Shown: piece after piece, positions 48,501 through 58,940 of the stretch | Numbering within the stretch: position 1 is the stretch's first letter | Layout of the letters: each line of letters opens with the position of its first letter | DNA from: Siniperca chuatsi | Lineage: Eukaryota; Chordata; Actinopteri; Centrarchiformes; Sinipercidae | Assembly: GCF_020085105.1 (NCBI RefSeq) | Contig: NC_058046.1 | Span: 32,310,892-32,374,891 of the forward strand | Reading direction: 5' to 3' | DNA: 64,000 bases | The notes under the pieces: generated by a model | What the model saw: only the letters and a program-made list of their open reading frames with translations | Database searches by the model: none | Told to the model about the DNA's origin: nothing | Position numbers and translations under genes: made by a program

Positions 48501-48736
48501 GCTCAGGCTCCACCTCCAGCAGTGCGTCCGACTCTAATCAGCCTGCAGTCACAGCAGAGCTCATGGTCCACCCGGGTTATCCCAGTCACCCCCAGGAAGG
48601 AGGGTGCGGAGAGGGCCCGGATGACTTCTCCCAGTCAGCTGACAGACAGCACGAGCTGAGCGTGCTCAGAGAGCCGTCCCTGCTGGCCCTCTACAGCCAG
48701 GAGCGAGTGCAGCTCTGCGCCTTCAGAGACCTCTGA
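39919..48736 (+). CDS. ydjc: YdjC-family carbohydrate deacetylase homologue
   Basis: YdjC proteins are metal-dependent deacetylases of oligosaccharides in bacteria; the vertebrate member's substrate is not settled. Coding exons: 39919-40082, 41868-42027, 43653-43752, 45336-45513, 48406-48736; phases agree and give 310 residues (human about 323). Seen: [11 protein letters not shown] with the metal-binding aspartates (residues 13-14), GLHANLSEG (His63), [12 protein letters not shown] (about 130-140), and [10 protein letters not shown] in the last exon, all family hallmarks. A serine-rich insert ([11 protein letters not shown]) precedes ELMVHPGYP. The start was chosen because [16 protein letters not shown] lines up with the human N-terminus. 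The introns are full of mobile elements: a hAT MITE, an LTR, an L2 LINE and a high-copy repeat. It is convergent with ube2l3. Confidence 0.95.
40097..40526. mobile_element. hAT-type MITE with perfect 8-bp target duplication
   Basis: The ends carry the inverted repeat GGGTGCTCCGAT / ATCGGAGCACCC, and the element is flanked by TAGGTGCT on both sides (40089-40096 and 40527-40534), the 8-bp duplication of hAT transposons. The 430-bp element has no coding capacity and sits 14 bases inside the ydjc intron after the exon ending at 40082. Confidence 0.85.
42797..42856. repeat. TG microsatellite
   Basis: About 30 TG units in a ydjc intron. Confidence 0.97.
44005..44466 (-). mobile_element. Start of a gag-like frame and leader of an LTR retrotransposon, truncated
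   Basis: Directly inside the LTR at 44485-45008 a minus-strand ATG (44464-44466) opens a frame beginning [14 protein letters not shown], the way Gag of many fish Gypsy-type elements begins. It stops at about 44305. Beyond it, 44290-44005 is a tandem-like repeat of a motif around GCTAGCAGGCTGG. Nothing of pol is present, so the element is a stump. Confidence 0.55.
44485..45008 (-). mobile_element. Long terminal repeat, Gypsy-type (antisense in a ydjc intron)
   Basis: Read on the minus strand the 524-bp segment starts TGTTATGG and ends GCGTAACA, giving the TG...CA ends with a 5-bp inverted repeat. It contains a TATATA box (TGTATATAGTC) and an ATTAAA poly(A)-like signal in the expected order. 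A gag-like start follows downstream. Only one LTR is visible. Confidence 0.65.
45528..45580. repeat. TG microsatellite beside a ydjc donor
   Basis: A TG run starts about 15 bases after the donor of the ydjc exon ending at 45513. Confidence 0.95.
46190..46735. repeat. High-copy teleost interspersed repeat
   Basis: Includes ACCAAAACCGTTTTTGG, GTTGGGCATTTTAACATGGG, TTTTGGAGCCAGCCTCA and CATTTTTCAGCCTGGAGGTT, phrases I recognise from a very common fish non-autonomous element. The superfamily is uncertain. It lies in the last ydjc intron. Confidence 0.5.
46919..48385 (+). mobile_element. L2-like LINE, 5' half (AP endonuclease and linker), interrupted
   Basis: The plus strand encodes the start of an apurinic-type endonuclease ([11 protein letters not shown] near 47040-47075), then after an insert the motifs [13 protein letters not shown] (about 47680-47715), [19 protein letters not shown] and the linker [20 protein letters not shown]. 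The reverse transcriptase is absent: the LINE stops about 20 bases before the last ydjc acceptor. A separate repeat (47262-47590) splits it, and frameshifts and stops are present. Confidence 0.75.
47262..47590 (+). repeat. Dispersed repeat, family C copy 2, nested in the L2-like LINE
   Basis: Same phrases as 35.14-35.56 kb in the same order (ACCCACCTGGTACTTCATTT, CTGACCTGT, GGGATCAATGAAGGATTTCT). It interrupts the endonuclease coding stretch of the LINE, so it came later. Confidence 0.6.
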
Positions 48737-49971
48737 CTGCGGCTGTGTAAAACATGTATGTGTACTGCAGAGAGCCAAAGTGACACCCAGTTTCCCAGCT
48801 TCTGTTCCAGAAGTCACTGGAGTCACACTGACATTTGTAATAACACAACTTACTAACAGTGTGTGATGGGGGCATTTTACCAACAACCAAACACAATATT
48901 GTTGTTAATTTCAGTTTTCAGTTTTAGCGGCCTTTAATGAACACCATTTCCCATAAGCCCAAGGCAGTCACAGGTTAAAGGTCACCAACACAACACACAG
49001 AAGCATGTGAGTGGGAGCGATGAGAATGGAGCTGTCCCGTGTGAAAGCTGTAGCTTTTTGAATGCTAACTAATAAATCATTAACTTTGTTAAAATCATGA
49101 AGGATTTAAACCCTTTTCAGAATAAAGAATGAAGGAACCTTCAATGAGAGCCTGTACTGAGTTATAGAGGCTAGACAGGAAGTGGCACCAGGACTTCAGC
49201 TCTCTATAGACCCTCGCAGTTGAGCACAGAATCCGCTCTCAGCCTCTTCACGTTGACTGAGTAAATGTGACTGTGGAGCACAAAAGTACAAAAAACTACA
49301 GTAACCTACAAACTGGAGCGTTGTGTTCTGCTTGGAAGTTTCCCTTAAAGTGTGTGGAGATGTGAAGCCACAGTTTTCTGTTTTCTAACCTCCAAACGAC
49401 GGGGTTTAGATATTAGTTTGCTCCCAGATCTCAGCTTTCACTTGCTGAGTACAATGTTCGTATTACAGATGAATTCAACTACAAAAATAAGACCCAGGAT
49501 GTAATAAACTTTAGTTATTATCTGATCTTGAGGTTCTGTCTGTAAGTCAGAATCTAGTTTTAACACCTTCATTATTTTAGTTTTGTATGTGCTTAATCAC
49601 ATGAGCGCACAGCAGTCTGGGCTCAGGTAGCATGCACTCATGGAAAAACTCTGCACATGTAAAATAGTGGAGGGATGGGCTAATAACGGGCCCTCCAACA
49701 AGGAGGCTTCCAGTGATCTCAGGTCTGTGCACAAGTAGCACTGCACATCTCATCACCTGCCAAGTGTGTGTCTGTTATGTGTAATGTTACTTTAACATTC
49801 ACATTTTAAATCACCTGTAACCGTACTGTGTGTTTGTAATATTTATAGCTGCTGGGTATTTGAAATCTTATATTTTCATAAAGTTTCTGTTGAAGCTTTT
49901 TTATGCGTTGCTATATTTGAATTGACACAACGATCATAACTGGACTGGACTGGACAGTGTGAGCTAATAAA
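48737..49971 (+). other. ydjc 3'-untranslated region
   Basis: No open frame of interest follows the stop. Canonical AATAAA signals are at 49071-49076, 49121-49126 and 49966-49971, so short and long 3' ends are possible. Confidence 0.5.
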
Positions 49972-51700
49972 TGGTGTCAAACTGATGTCTGATGTTTCTC
50001 TTTCTGTAATCTGAAAGCAACATGTTGTTATTATATGTATATTAAGCTTCAGAGCACTTTTTCATTTCCAGTGAGCCAGGTCACATATACCAAATATTCT
50101 CTTTAATGTCCATGTGGGCCATATTTTATCCAGTTAGTGCGATCATCTGTCGCTAGCTGAAAATAGTCTGCGCACAGCACTCGGAGAGGATGCACGGTCC
50201 AAACACGATGTTGTTGAATGAGACTGGTGCCACTAACACTGTTAAACATTAGAGTGTATTTGCATTGCCCAGTCATTTCTATATGTTCCAAATGTTATGG
50301 ACCATAATCCTCTGCTAGCCACACACCTGTTACCTGCGGTTCAGGTGTTTGTAATCACGTAACAGTTTTTGCTGCAGTATGAACCCTGAAGAAGTCTGTG
50401 TGTGGCCTCACGCATGGCAAAGACTGATTCACGCCATGTATTGGTAACACTTTACAATAAGGGTCATTACGCACGGCTGTCCACTGTGTGTAGCTTCATT
50501 AAATCACGTGCTAACGACACCAGGTGCTACAGAATAACCACACACACACATCAGGCTGCTCCGTCACAGCTCGGAACGTGCAGCCCCTGTGGACCTTTGG
50601 GTGGCTGTTGCTCTGTCATTAGCTTAGCTGCTTTTTAAGCTTTAAAATGAAGCTGTGTTGTCTGAAAGTGTTAAAGCGCACTGAAGCTGTTAGTCTAAGC
50701 CAGCTGCTCTGTCCTGCAGAAATCACCTAAATGCAACTAGAGGCCATTTAGCTTAAACCTGCTGCAGACATGGTCCAAGTCTGTCTTAGTACAGTCCTCA
50801 CACGTCCACATGCACATGTGAAAGAGACAAAGAGTACTGCTAGCTGTAATCATTCCTCCTGTTCACAGATCCCTTCTTAATCCAAAGTGATTGGGGACAA
50901 AAATCCACAATCTTCGTTCTGTGCAGAAATGCATTTCAAAGTTTAGTCAAATGAAATAGTTGCCATCCAAAGTTACTGTGTATTTCGTACAATGTCCCCT
51001 TTCTGTGTTTCTATCCCTTCACAGCAGCTCCGCTGGAGACAAACACACTGCTGAGGCCTCATATTAGCCTCATTCAACTCTGAAATGCATTTTCACACAA
51101 AATGAGGACAGTGAATTTTGACACTTACATTGGAATTGCATTAGGAAGCGATCTCTTCATGGCCAATGTGCACAGGGGGAACAATTACAGCAAGCAATAA
51201 CTCTTTCAATGTGCATATGGACATGGGGGCGTTGTTAAAGACGGACTTGAACCCATCCTTTAAGGCCTCGAGTTCAGCTTAAAGTTACATTTTTACAGCT
51301 CATATAATTGTATTCATTTCTAAAAGTTGAAATCTTTCCCCATGTATGATCTAATGAAGGCAACACTGTTATAAATATCAAATGAATGTAATATTGTGTA
51401 ATCACATTTAGAAAGTGCCACATTTGCCTCGGTTCATTTTTGACTTCAGATACAGGGTTACAGATGATCTGATATTATGGAATATTCTATCCTGTCCTGC
51501 TATGAATGACCTCTTCAGTTTGTCATTTCCATTTGTGATAGACATAATTTCTAGTAGACATGACAAAACATGCACTGTATATTGTTCCAGTTGTATTTCT
51601 TTCCTCAGCAGTTCCTGATATGGTCAGAGGAAGTGGTGAACAGCATTTAGGGTTCATTCCTCTGCGTCACCTGTGAGAGGCGGACCTTTCTCAGCTAACT
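49972..51700. other. Intergenic stretch, no gene or clear repeat
   Basis: Only short open frames without splice sites or similarity were seen. A GC-balanced part lies at 50400-50640. Confidence 0.4.
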
Positions 51701-51708
51701 TCATCATA

Positions 51709-52068
51709 CAGTGGTGTGCAAAAGTGTTTGCCCCCTTCCTGATTTCTTATTTTTTTGCATGTTTGATCATCAAACAAATATAAATATTAGTCAAAGATAA
51801 CACAAGTAAACGCAAAATGCAGTTTTTAAATGAAGGCTGTTATTATTAAGGGGAAACAAAATCCAAACCTACATGGCCCTGTGTGAAATAGTGATCGCCC
51901 CCTAAACCTAATAACTGGTTGGGCCACCCTTAGCAGCAACAACTGCAATCAAGCATTTGCGATAACTTGCAGTGAGTCTTTTACAGCGCTGTGGAGGAAT
52001 TTTGGCCCACTCATCTTTGCAGAATTGTTGTAATTCAGCCACATTGGAGCCACTTTTTCACACCACTG
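51709..52068. mobile_element. Tc1/mariner deletion derivative, family A copy 3
   Basis: Both termini are present (CAGTGGTGTGCAAAAGTG left; CACTTTTTCACACCACTG right) with TA on each side (51707-08, 52069-70). The inside corresponds to the transposase C-terminal segment found at 38.7 kb, with most of the gene deleted. Confidence 0.8.
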
Positions 52069-52489
52069 TACACGGTTTAATTGCATTTCAGCTGAACCTG
52101 TGCTCATTTTGACACAGCAGTCAGGTTCAATGTAGCACATAGCTGTTTTGTAGTGTTTGGCTGAACCCATACTAACCCACAGCTGAACTAATCAGATGCC
52201 AAGGGACAGCAGCCCATTAGCTTGCTGCAGTGCTTTTGTCTGGGTGAGGTGTAGCACCCGTTGGTGCCCTTTGATCTCTGAAAACCCCAGAAGGTGGTTT
52301 AACAAAACTTTTCAATTCAAATAATATTTTTTGATCTGCTAGGGTTACTGTACTGCCGGAGCACTCCCTGTGCTGTTCCTGGAGCCACTGTTGGTGCTGT
52401 GATCGCTCGTCAGCTCTGGACCTGTAATGTTTGTTAAACACAAAGTGTTTTTAATTTAGAAAGAAACTTTTTTAACAGTAAAAAGAAGA

Positions 52490-52990
52490 GTTGTACCTCC
52501 TGTTGGGTAGTTTATTCTATAACTATATGCACCGTATTTTATAAGCTCATGGGTTTTGTATGTAACATTTGAATCCGCTAAGTAACTAGTAACTGTAGCT
52601 GTAAAATACACTTTGTCCTGTACACAAAGTACAATATTTCTAATAAACTGTAGTGGAGTAGAAGTTTAAAGTAGCATCAAACTCAAGTACAGTACTTGAG
52701 TAATTGTACTTTGTTACTGTCCATTACTGCTATCTTAGTGCAACGGGTCCAAGTGGTGTTAATCGTAACTACTTAATATTCTGTTGGGTATTTTAATTTA
52801 TAACAATGCAATCCATAGCTTTCAAATAATGTAGTTGAGTAAAAAGTACATTTCCCTCTAAACTGTAGTGGAGTAGAAGTATAAAGATGGAAAAAATGGA
52901 AATACTTAAGTAAAGTACCTCCAACTTGCCCTCAGCAAGTGAGTAAATGTACTTAGGAAAAGGAAGGGACAGTCCCAGGCGGTGGTGAAA
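52490..52990. repeat. 'GTACTT' repeat, family D, two tandem partial copies
   Basis: The phrase CTGTAGTGGAGTAGAAGT occurs in each half (about 52650 and 52865), each followed by an ACTT/GTACTT-rich end. They lie head to tail. Confidence 0.5.
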
Positions 52991-53529
52991 AGTTACTGTC
53001 TATGATCAGTGACTGAGCCGCTTCAGACTGACCCTGCGCCTTCTGTTACTGCCATGAATCTGATCCAGATTAAGTAGGAGTGCCGTAGTAAGTGGCCTAT
53101 CACAGCAGACAGAGCAGGAAGTGCTCTACACTTCACTGCATGTGACTGGACCAACATCACATAGTGTAGGAACAGAGCCAAGTCTTGAATACAGACAAAA
53201 TGCAGCTGCTGTTGACTTGTCCATCCTGCGTCATTATAAAAAGTACCTTTCCTGTTTAAGTCACGGGTTCTGTTTTATTCATGTAAACACTTGCGTTGTT
53301 GTTGATAAGACATTGCAGTATATAAGTATATATAAGCCTGTTGAGCTCTTTCAAACACAACACAACTTTCAGTGCACAAAGGATACTGAAAGTGCAAACA
53401 GGGTTTTTGCTTCTTTTATTGTATTAATACAATAAATTACATCACTGCTAACATTTCCCAAAGCATGCTGTCATGTTAGATTTTTTTTATTTTTCTCTTA
53501 TCTTTCTGGCACCCAGTTCAAGTCAAGTC

Positions 53530-53745
53530 AGTTTTATTTATATATCCCAATATGACAGATTTGCCTCAGGGGGCTTTACAGTCTGTACAGCATACGTCCC
53601 CCTCTGTCCTCAGACCCTCGATTCGAATGAGGAAAATCTCCCCAAAACCCCTTTAACAGGGAAAAACTGGAAGAAAGCTCAGGAAGAGCCGCAGAGGACG
53701 GACCCCCCTCCCAGGACGGACAGACAGGAAGTAGATGCTGTGTGT
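53530..53745. repeat. Interspersed fish repeat with a TTTATATA start
   Basis: Starts CAGTTTTATTTATATATCCC and contains GGGGGCTTTACAGTCTGTAC and GGGAAAAACTGGAAGAAAG. It resembles common teleost repeats, class not assigned. It overlaps an open frame that is not a gene. Confidence 0.45.
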
Positions 53746-54082
53746 ACTTGTAACAGTTCATTTCACTAAAGCATGTAAATTGAATTGTAATGCCTTTAAA
53801 CTGTCTTGACTGAGGAAATCAGCATCAGCGCACATAAAGTAGAGAAACGTGTACCTTTCAGAGCATTCGTTCCTTCAGTAGCACAGTTCCGTACCCCAAC
53901 GGATGCTGTACTGCTGTACCATGGAGAAAAGATTCAGATGATCTGCATCCATTTTAAAAGATCAACTCAGTCTGCACTGAGGTCCTACTCCCTGCTAACT
54001 CGCCCTGCTGGGACAGTGGAGACAGACACATCAGTCACCTTTCAGCAGACACCACTGCTGGGGCTTGGACACCAGCGGACAG

Positions 54083-54525
54083 CAATGGTGGGAAGTAACT
54101 GAGTACATTTACTAAGAACTGTACTTGAGTCACTTCTACTTTGATTTTATGCAGTGTCGTACTTCTACTCCAGCACATCTCATTCCACTGCACTTATTTC
54201 ACAAATACTCTTACTAGTTCCTTCACATTTCAAATTTTACATACCAAACCTACAATGAGCATATATAATATGCTGCATCGTTCCAGAATAAACTACCCAG
54301 CACATGGAAACTTGTTCAAACTAACTCCATGTTCACCAGCTACAACATTAAAATGCTGCTTACATGTTAATGCGTCACTAATACTAATCAAATATTGTAA
54401 TACATGGTACTCGAATTATGCTGCATGAGTACTTTTTCTTTTGTTACTTTATGTACATGTTGTATTTTTACTTGTGGCAATAATACTTTGACTTAGAGGC
54501 TCTGAGTACTTCTTCCACCACTGGT
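54083..54525. mobile_element. 'GTACTT' repeat, family D, nearly complete copy
   Basis: Left end CAATGGTGGGAAGTAAC and right end TACTTCTTCCACCACTG are inverted copies of each other, so it is a terminal-inverted-repeat element of about 440 bp with no coding capacity. Confidence 0.55.
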
Positions 54526-54569
54526 GGAGGGCCCCCCCCATTCAGATTTTGCATTAAATGTTGAAACTG

Positions 54570-55080
54570 GACTAGCCAGTGTTGTAAGACACATTTTTAT
54601 TTGTAGTACATTTACTAAAGACAGTTTTGAGGTACTTGAACTTCACATGGGTATTTTATGTGACTTATTACTTCTACTTTATTTCAGGGGGAAATATTGT
54701 ACTTTTCACTCCACTTCATTTATTTCACATTTCTGGTTACTTTCCAGCTTCAAATTTTAAAAACAAATGCTGAACTTTTAAAATATGACTCATTATTATA
54801 GATTTAACTACACAACAGAATATAAAGTCGATAAGATTCGATTCACCACCACCAGCTACAATAGTCGAATGCTCCTTACACATCAATGCATTAGTATTAA
54901 CTATCCAATAATATAAAACTCCAGGGGCTCATAACAAGTCATTCTGCTTTTAATAATTAAAGTACATTTTGCTGAAAATACTTCTGTACTTATACTTGAG
55001 TAACATTTTGAAGGACTTAGGACTTTTGCCAGCACAGGAGTATGTTTACATTGCTACTTTTCTACCACTGCAAATAGTCA
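54570..55080. repeat. 'GTACTT' repeat, family D, degenerate copy
   Basis: Directly follows the previous copy. Same vocabulary (TTACTTCTACTTTATTTCAG, TTTTCTACCACTGC at the right end) but more diverged. Confidence 0.5.
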
Positions 55081-55298
55081 TCAGCAGCGAGCTACAGCTA
55101 CAGCTACAGCATGCTGGCAGAATGCTTCTGTACTTGTAGTTTAAAGTAGAACAAATCCTCGCCTTTAACTATTTAACAAAGTTTGTAATGTTCGTTAATT
55201 TAAAGTTTACGTTGATTTCAACCAAACTGTTCATCAAATCATGTCGATGGGCCCTCTGTGTACTCATCAAAAGCCAAACACGTGCAACATCCACTTGA

Positions 55299-55676
55299 CT
55301 ACCAGGCAGACAGTGAGGCCAAATGGCTAGCCATCTTTATTATGAAACAATATTGGGACCAGATCAAACAGTTGTTACATGGTGGTTTTTTGGCCACGGC
55401 AGTCCCTTTCCATGTCCTGACACATCCCCGGACAGCCAGCCCTCTCCCAGCTGCCTCCAAGGTGCTTGTTTCTGGGACCGTCTCCAGGAGCTGAGCTTCG
55501 TTCCCGCTGAGTGCATCGTTCTCCAGCCCCCGATGAGTTAGGCCCCTGTCAGCTGGGCAGCTGGCAGTCGATCTGCCGCTGGAATATCTCAGTGTGGTAA
55601 AGGGCTCTGTTTCTAGTATGATAGGTGGTTTTACTGGGTGCCCAAGGAGACGTGTGTGAAGATTCAAATGAACCAA
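55299..55676 (-). other. Unexplained 125-codon open frame
   Basis: A minus-strand frame in a GC-balanced block between ydjc and ube2l3. The product has no motif, signal peptide or membrane segment that I recognise. No promoter or splice site supports it. It could be chance, a decayed mobile element or a single-exon gene; chance is most likely. Confidence 0.2.
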
Positions 55677-56394
55677 AAGATTTTATATATCAAGTGCCAA
55701 TCAAAACAATGTAAAGTGGAGAAAGCAAGTGATTATGAATAAGGAAAAGAATATCACAAAAGCCATTTGTGATGCAGAAAACTGTCTTACCAGCATGGTC
55801 TGAGAGTGCAACTGATCTGCGCTGCAAAAACCCATCAAAGGACATCTGAGAAAATGTGGGGATAGTGCTGTTAGTCTTTAAGGGCCTGCTGATGCTAACT
55901 GCACGGTTGGAGTGTTTGGACACCAATTGTTTTTACTTTAACACAAGAATCTTCTGTAGCATTTTCAGCAATAACAATTCAATGCATGTATGGCCTGCCA
56001 TCGTTGCTTTCTGCTCAGTGGGTTGCAAACAGATGTGAGAGGGACTGTCCCAGAGTACAGTGCAAGTCTAGAAGCAGTGGCGGTGAGTAAGGAACAGTCC
56101 AGTCAGCACCTCCAGGTCTTAGCTACAGCTTCTCCTCTGTCTGTCACGTTTGTGTCTTAGCTTAAAAAAATTACTGATGATGGGGCAAAGGGAAACAACC
56201 AGTTTTTCTGCTCCGCAAAAAATAAAATACTTTGGAAAAATCATGTCTAAGTGAGATCTATTTTACACAAGAGTTGTTTATATAGAGGAAAAGCCAACAG
56301 AAAGAGAACACATTACTGAGTATTTCCATCTAACTCTTCATCTGAACATCATGTTCCCTTAGCATTTCTTTTTCCATTTTTCACATTAAGAAAA

Positions 56395-56729
56395 GAGTAG
56401 AAAGTTAGAAATGGTCTGGAGATCTATGGCTGAGGAGGAGGAGCAGGAGAAGAAGGAAGAGGAGGGGGAGGAAGCTGTCTGATCCACAGAGAGTCCTGGA
56501 TGGGGAAGGAGGCTGAGGCTGCCGCTGCCTGGCTTCAGCTGGGCGGCTCCTGGGCTGCAGGGAGGGCTGGTGAGGGGGAGGAGGGAGGAGCAGAGTGAGC
56601 AAGAAAGGTGGTGAGGGCTGTGGGGGGAGAGCAGGGAGGCGAGAGGAAGATCGGTATTTGGTCGGGCAGGTGAGACAGGAAGAGAGGGGGAGAAAGAGAC
56701 AGAGAGAGGGCTACACGTTCGTCAGGTGA
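56395..56729 (-). other. ube2l3 3'-untranslated region, purine-rich on the plus strand
   Basis: A GGA/GAG-rich run (CT-rich on the gene strand) follows the ube2l3 stop. It creates a long proline/leucine open frame on the minus strand that is a composition artefact. I found no convincing poly(A) signal. Confidence 0.5.
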
Positions 56730-57735
56730 TCAGTCCATTGGCCGCTTTTCGCCGTGTTTCTTTGTAAACTCTTCAGCGTTCTTCAAGAATTTTTTACGGT
56801 CCTTTGAGTATTCTTCTGCTAGGTCTGCCCTCAGGGGATGCTCCGGCTGGGGGTCGTTCACCAGCGCAATGAGGGACTGAATTACTGCAAGACACATACA
56901 GCCAAAGAAATGATGTTAGAGGTGAACAATGCTTCTCGTAGTTTCACAGCGGAACGCGCCTGGCAGAAAGGGCTGAACCCGAGTTCATTAAAGGCCCGTA
57001 CCAGTGGCTCTGCAGTCAGCCCAGTAAATCCTGCCTGCTTCTACTTAGACTGACAACAATCTACCAATTAATGCGAGCGGTGCTGTCATTTTCCCAGGAG
57101 CCCATTGGCTTCAGCTCATTTTAGTACATAACATAGCTAATTCATCATGAGGAATCCCGGTCTGCACGCCTTTCCTTTAAAATGTCTTCATTTCAGCTTT
57201 AATAGCAAGTGGTGGAGTGATCAGTGAAGGCCTCCTGGTGGTGCGGTAGCGTGCTGAAGTCAAGGTCTGACAGAGCGCATCATGAGCTGTGGCTTATAAC
57301 TCAACAGGGAATCCAAATAATGATCGGACGTGAATGTTGGAAAATGGTCAATGAAAACTACTCTGCTGGCTTCAGAGTGTGAGACACCATTCCTCAGATG
57401 TGAGCTCTCAGGGGCTCAGGGCTGGATCAAGGAGAGCTGTAATGTACCGGGTTTTAGCAGACTGCTATTTTCTGCCCCTAGTCCCTGGGCAGGTAGAGGA
57501 AATAATATATCAGATTAAAAACATCATCTTCGGCACAAAGTTAGCTACGGTGTTAACTAGCTTACTGTGTGTTGCAGCAGTACATTAGCTTGATGTTTCT
57601 ATGGTGAAAAATTTCAAGCACTGATGCTTAACCTATCGGTGCGATGATTATTCATCGTGATCCGTTATTAACAGTATTTGCAGTAACCTGCTTTCTATAT
57701 AATATTAATTAAAATACAACTTTTCACCATCTATG

Positions 57736-57814
<79 letters not shown>

Positions 57815-58907
57815 TGAGATTGCATTAGAAATGTATGCACTATGCAGGTGGGAAACGCTATCAAGTAAAAAATAATCCAGAGCACTAGTTCACTTCCTCT
57901 TTTCAGGCTGTAGAATATTTCTGTAATACGTTCTTAGTGAAATAAAGACATGACACACAGTCCACTTCGTAGCACCTAGATAACTACTGTCTTATGTCCT
58001 CCTGACGTTCTCCAGACACAATCAGCATCATGCTTGTACTTAGACACCACGGCTAGCTTTAACTTCCTGAAAAACTGTCACTTTGCTCAACCCCAGTCAT
58101 GACTTTGACCAATTTTAGCTTGTTTTTTATAGTAACATACTTTCTGTTGTAGCTACTTAACAGTGAGTTTATGGCATTTTTCTCATATTGTGTGTGTGTG
58201 TGTGTAAAATGTCAGATAGACAGACATACAATAGATAGAGATATATATGGCCTCTTTGAATTGTATTAGCACTTTTATCTGACAATTTCAACCAAAGCCC
58301 TGCTCTGTGTAGAAGCATGGACATGTAATAATGTGAGATTAAAGCAAAAAGTAATTATGTAGCATCAGCTTACCTACAGAGGCCCTCTGTAACACTAGGA
58401 CACCCACCTTGGTCAGTTTTGGTGGCAGGCTTCCAGTTCTCTGCGCTGATCACAGGCAAGCACACCTGGCCTTTCTCATCAATGTTGGGGTGATAGATCT
58501 TTGTCTTGAATGTGATCTTGGGAGGCTTGAAAGGGTACTCGGTGGGGAAAATGATTTCGATCCTGAACGCACCTTTGTCATAAGGAGGGTTGTCCTGGAA
58601 GTGAGCACAGGAGGTTAGTAAAGGAAAGTGTGGGCCAATAAATGTCAGCAGTCAAACCAGGAACAGCTACTTACAGGAACAATGAGCCCTTGCCATGACA
58701 ACAGGTTTGATTCCTCAACTTGAATGTTTCTGAAGTTTTTCATTCCAGACTTGCGAATCTCGTCAAGTTCCTGAGAGAACAAGCAGACAATGTATATTAT
58801 AGACGTGAAAAATGTCACAACATCGATGCCATATCGTGAGAGTCTCTACCGCGTTTGGTGTCATTTACGGGCGCTGCTTCTGTCCTCTGCTGTCTGTGTC
58901 GGAGTTT

Positions 58908-58940
<33 letters not shown>

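Noticed and set aside
56405-56602. Proline/leucine-rich minus-strand frame after ube2l3
   Set aside because: Produced by the CT-rich composition of the ube2l3 3'-untranslated region.
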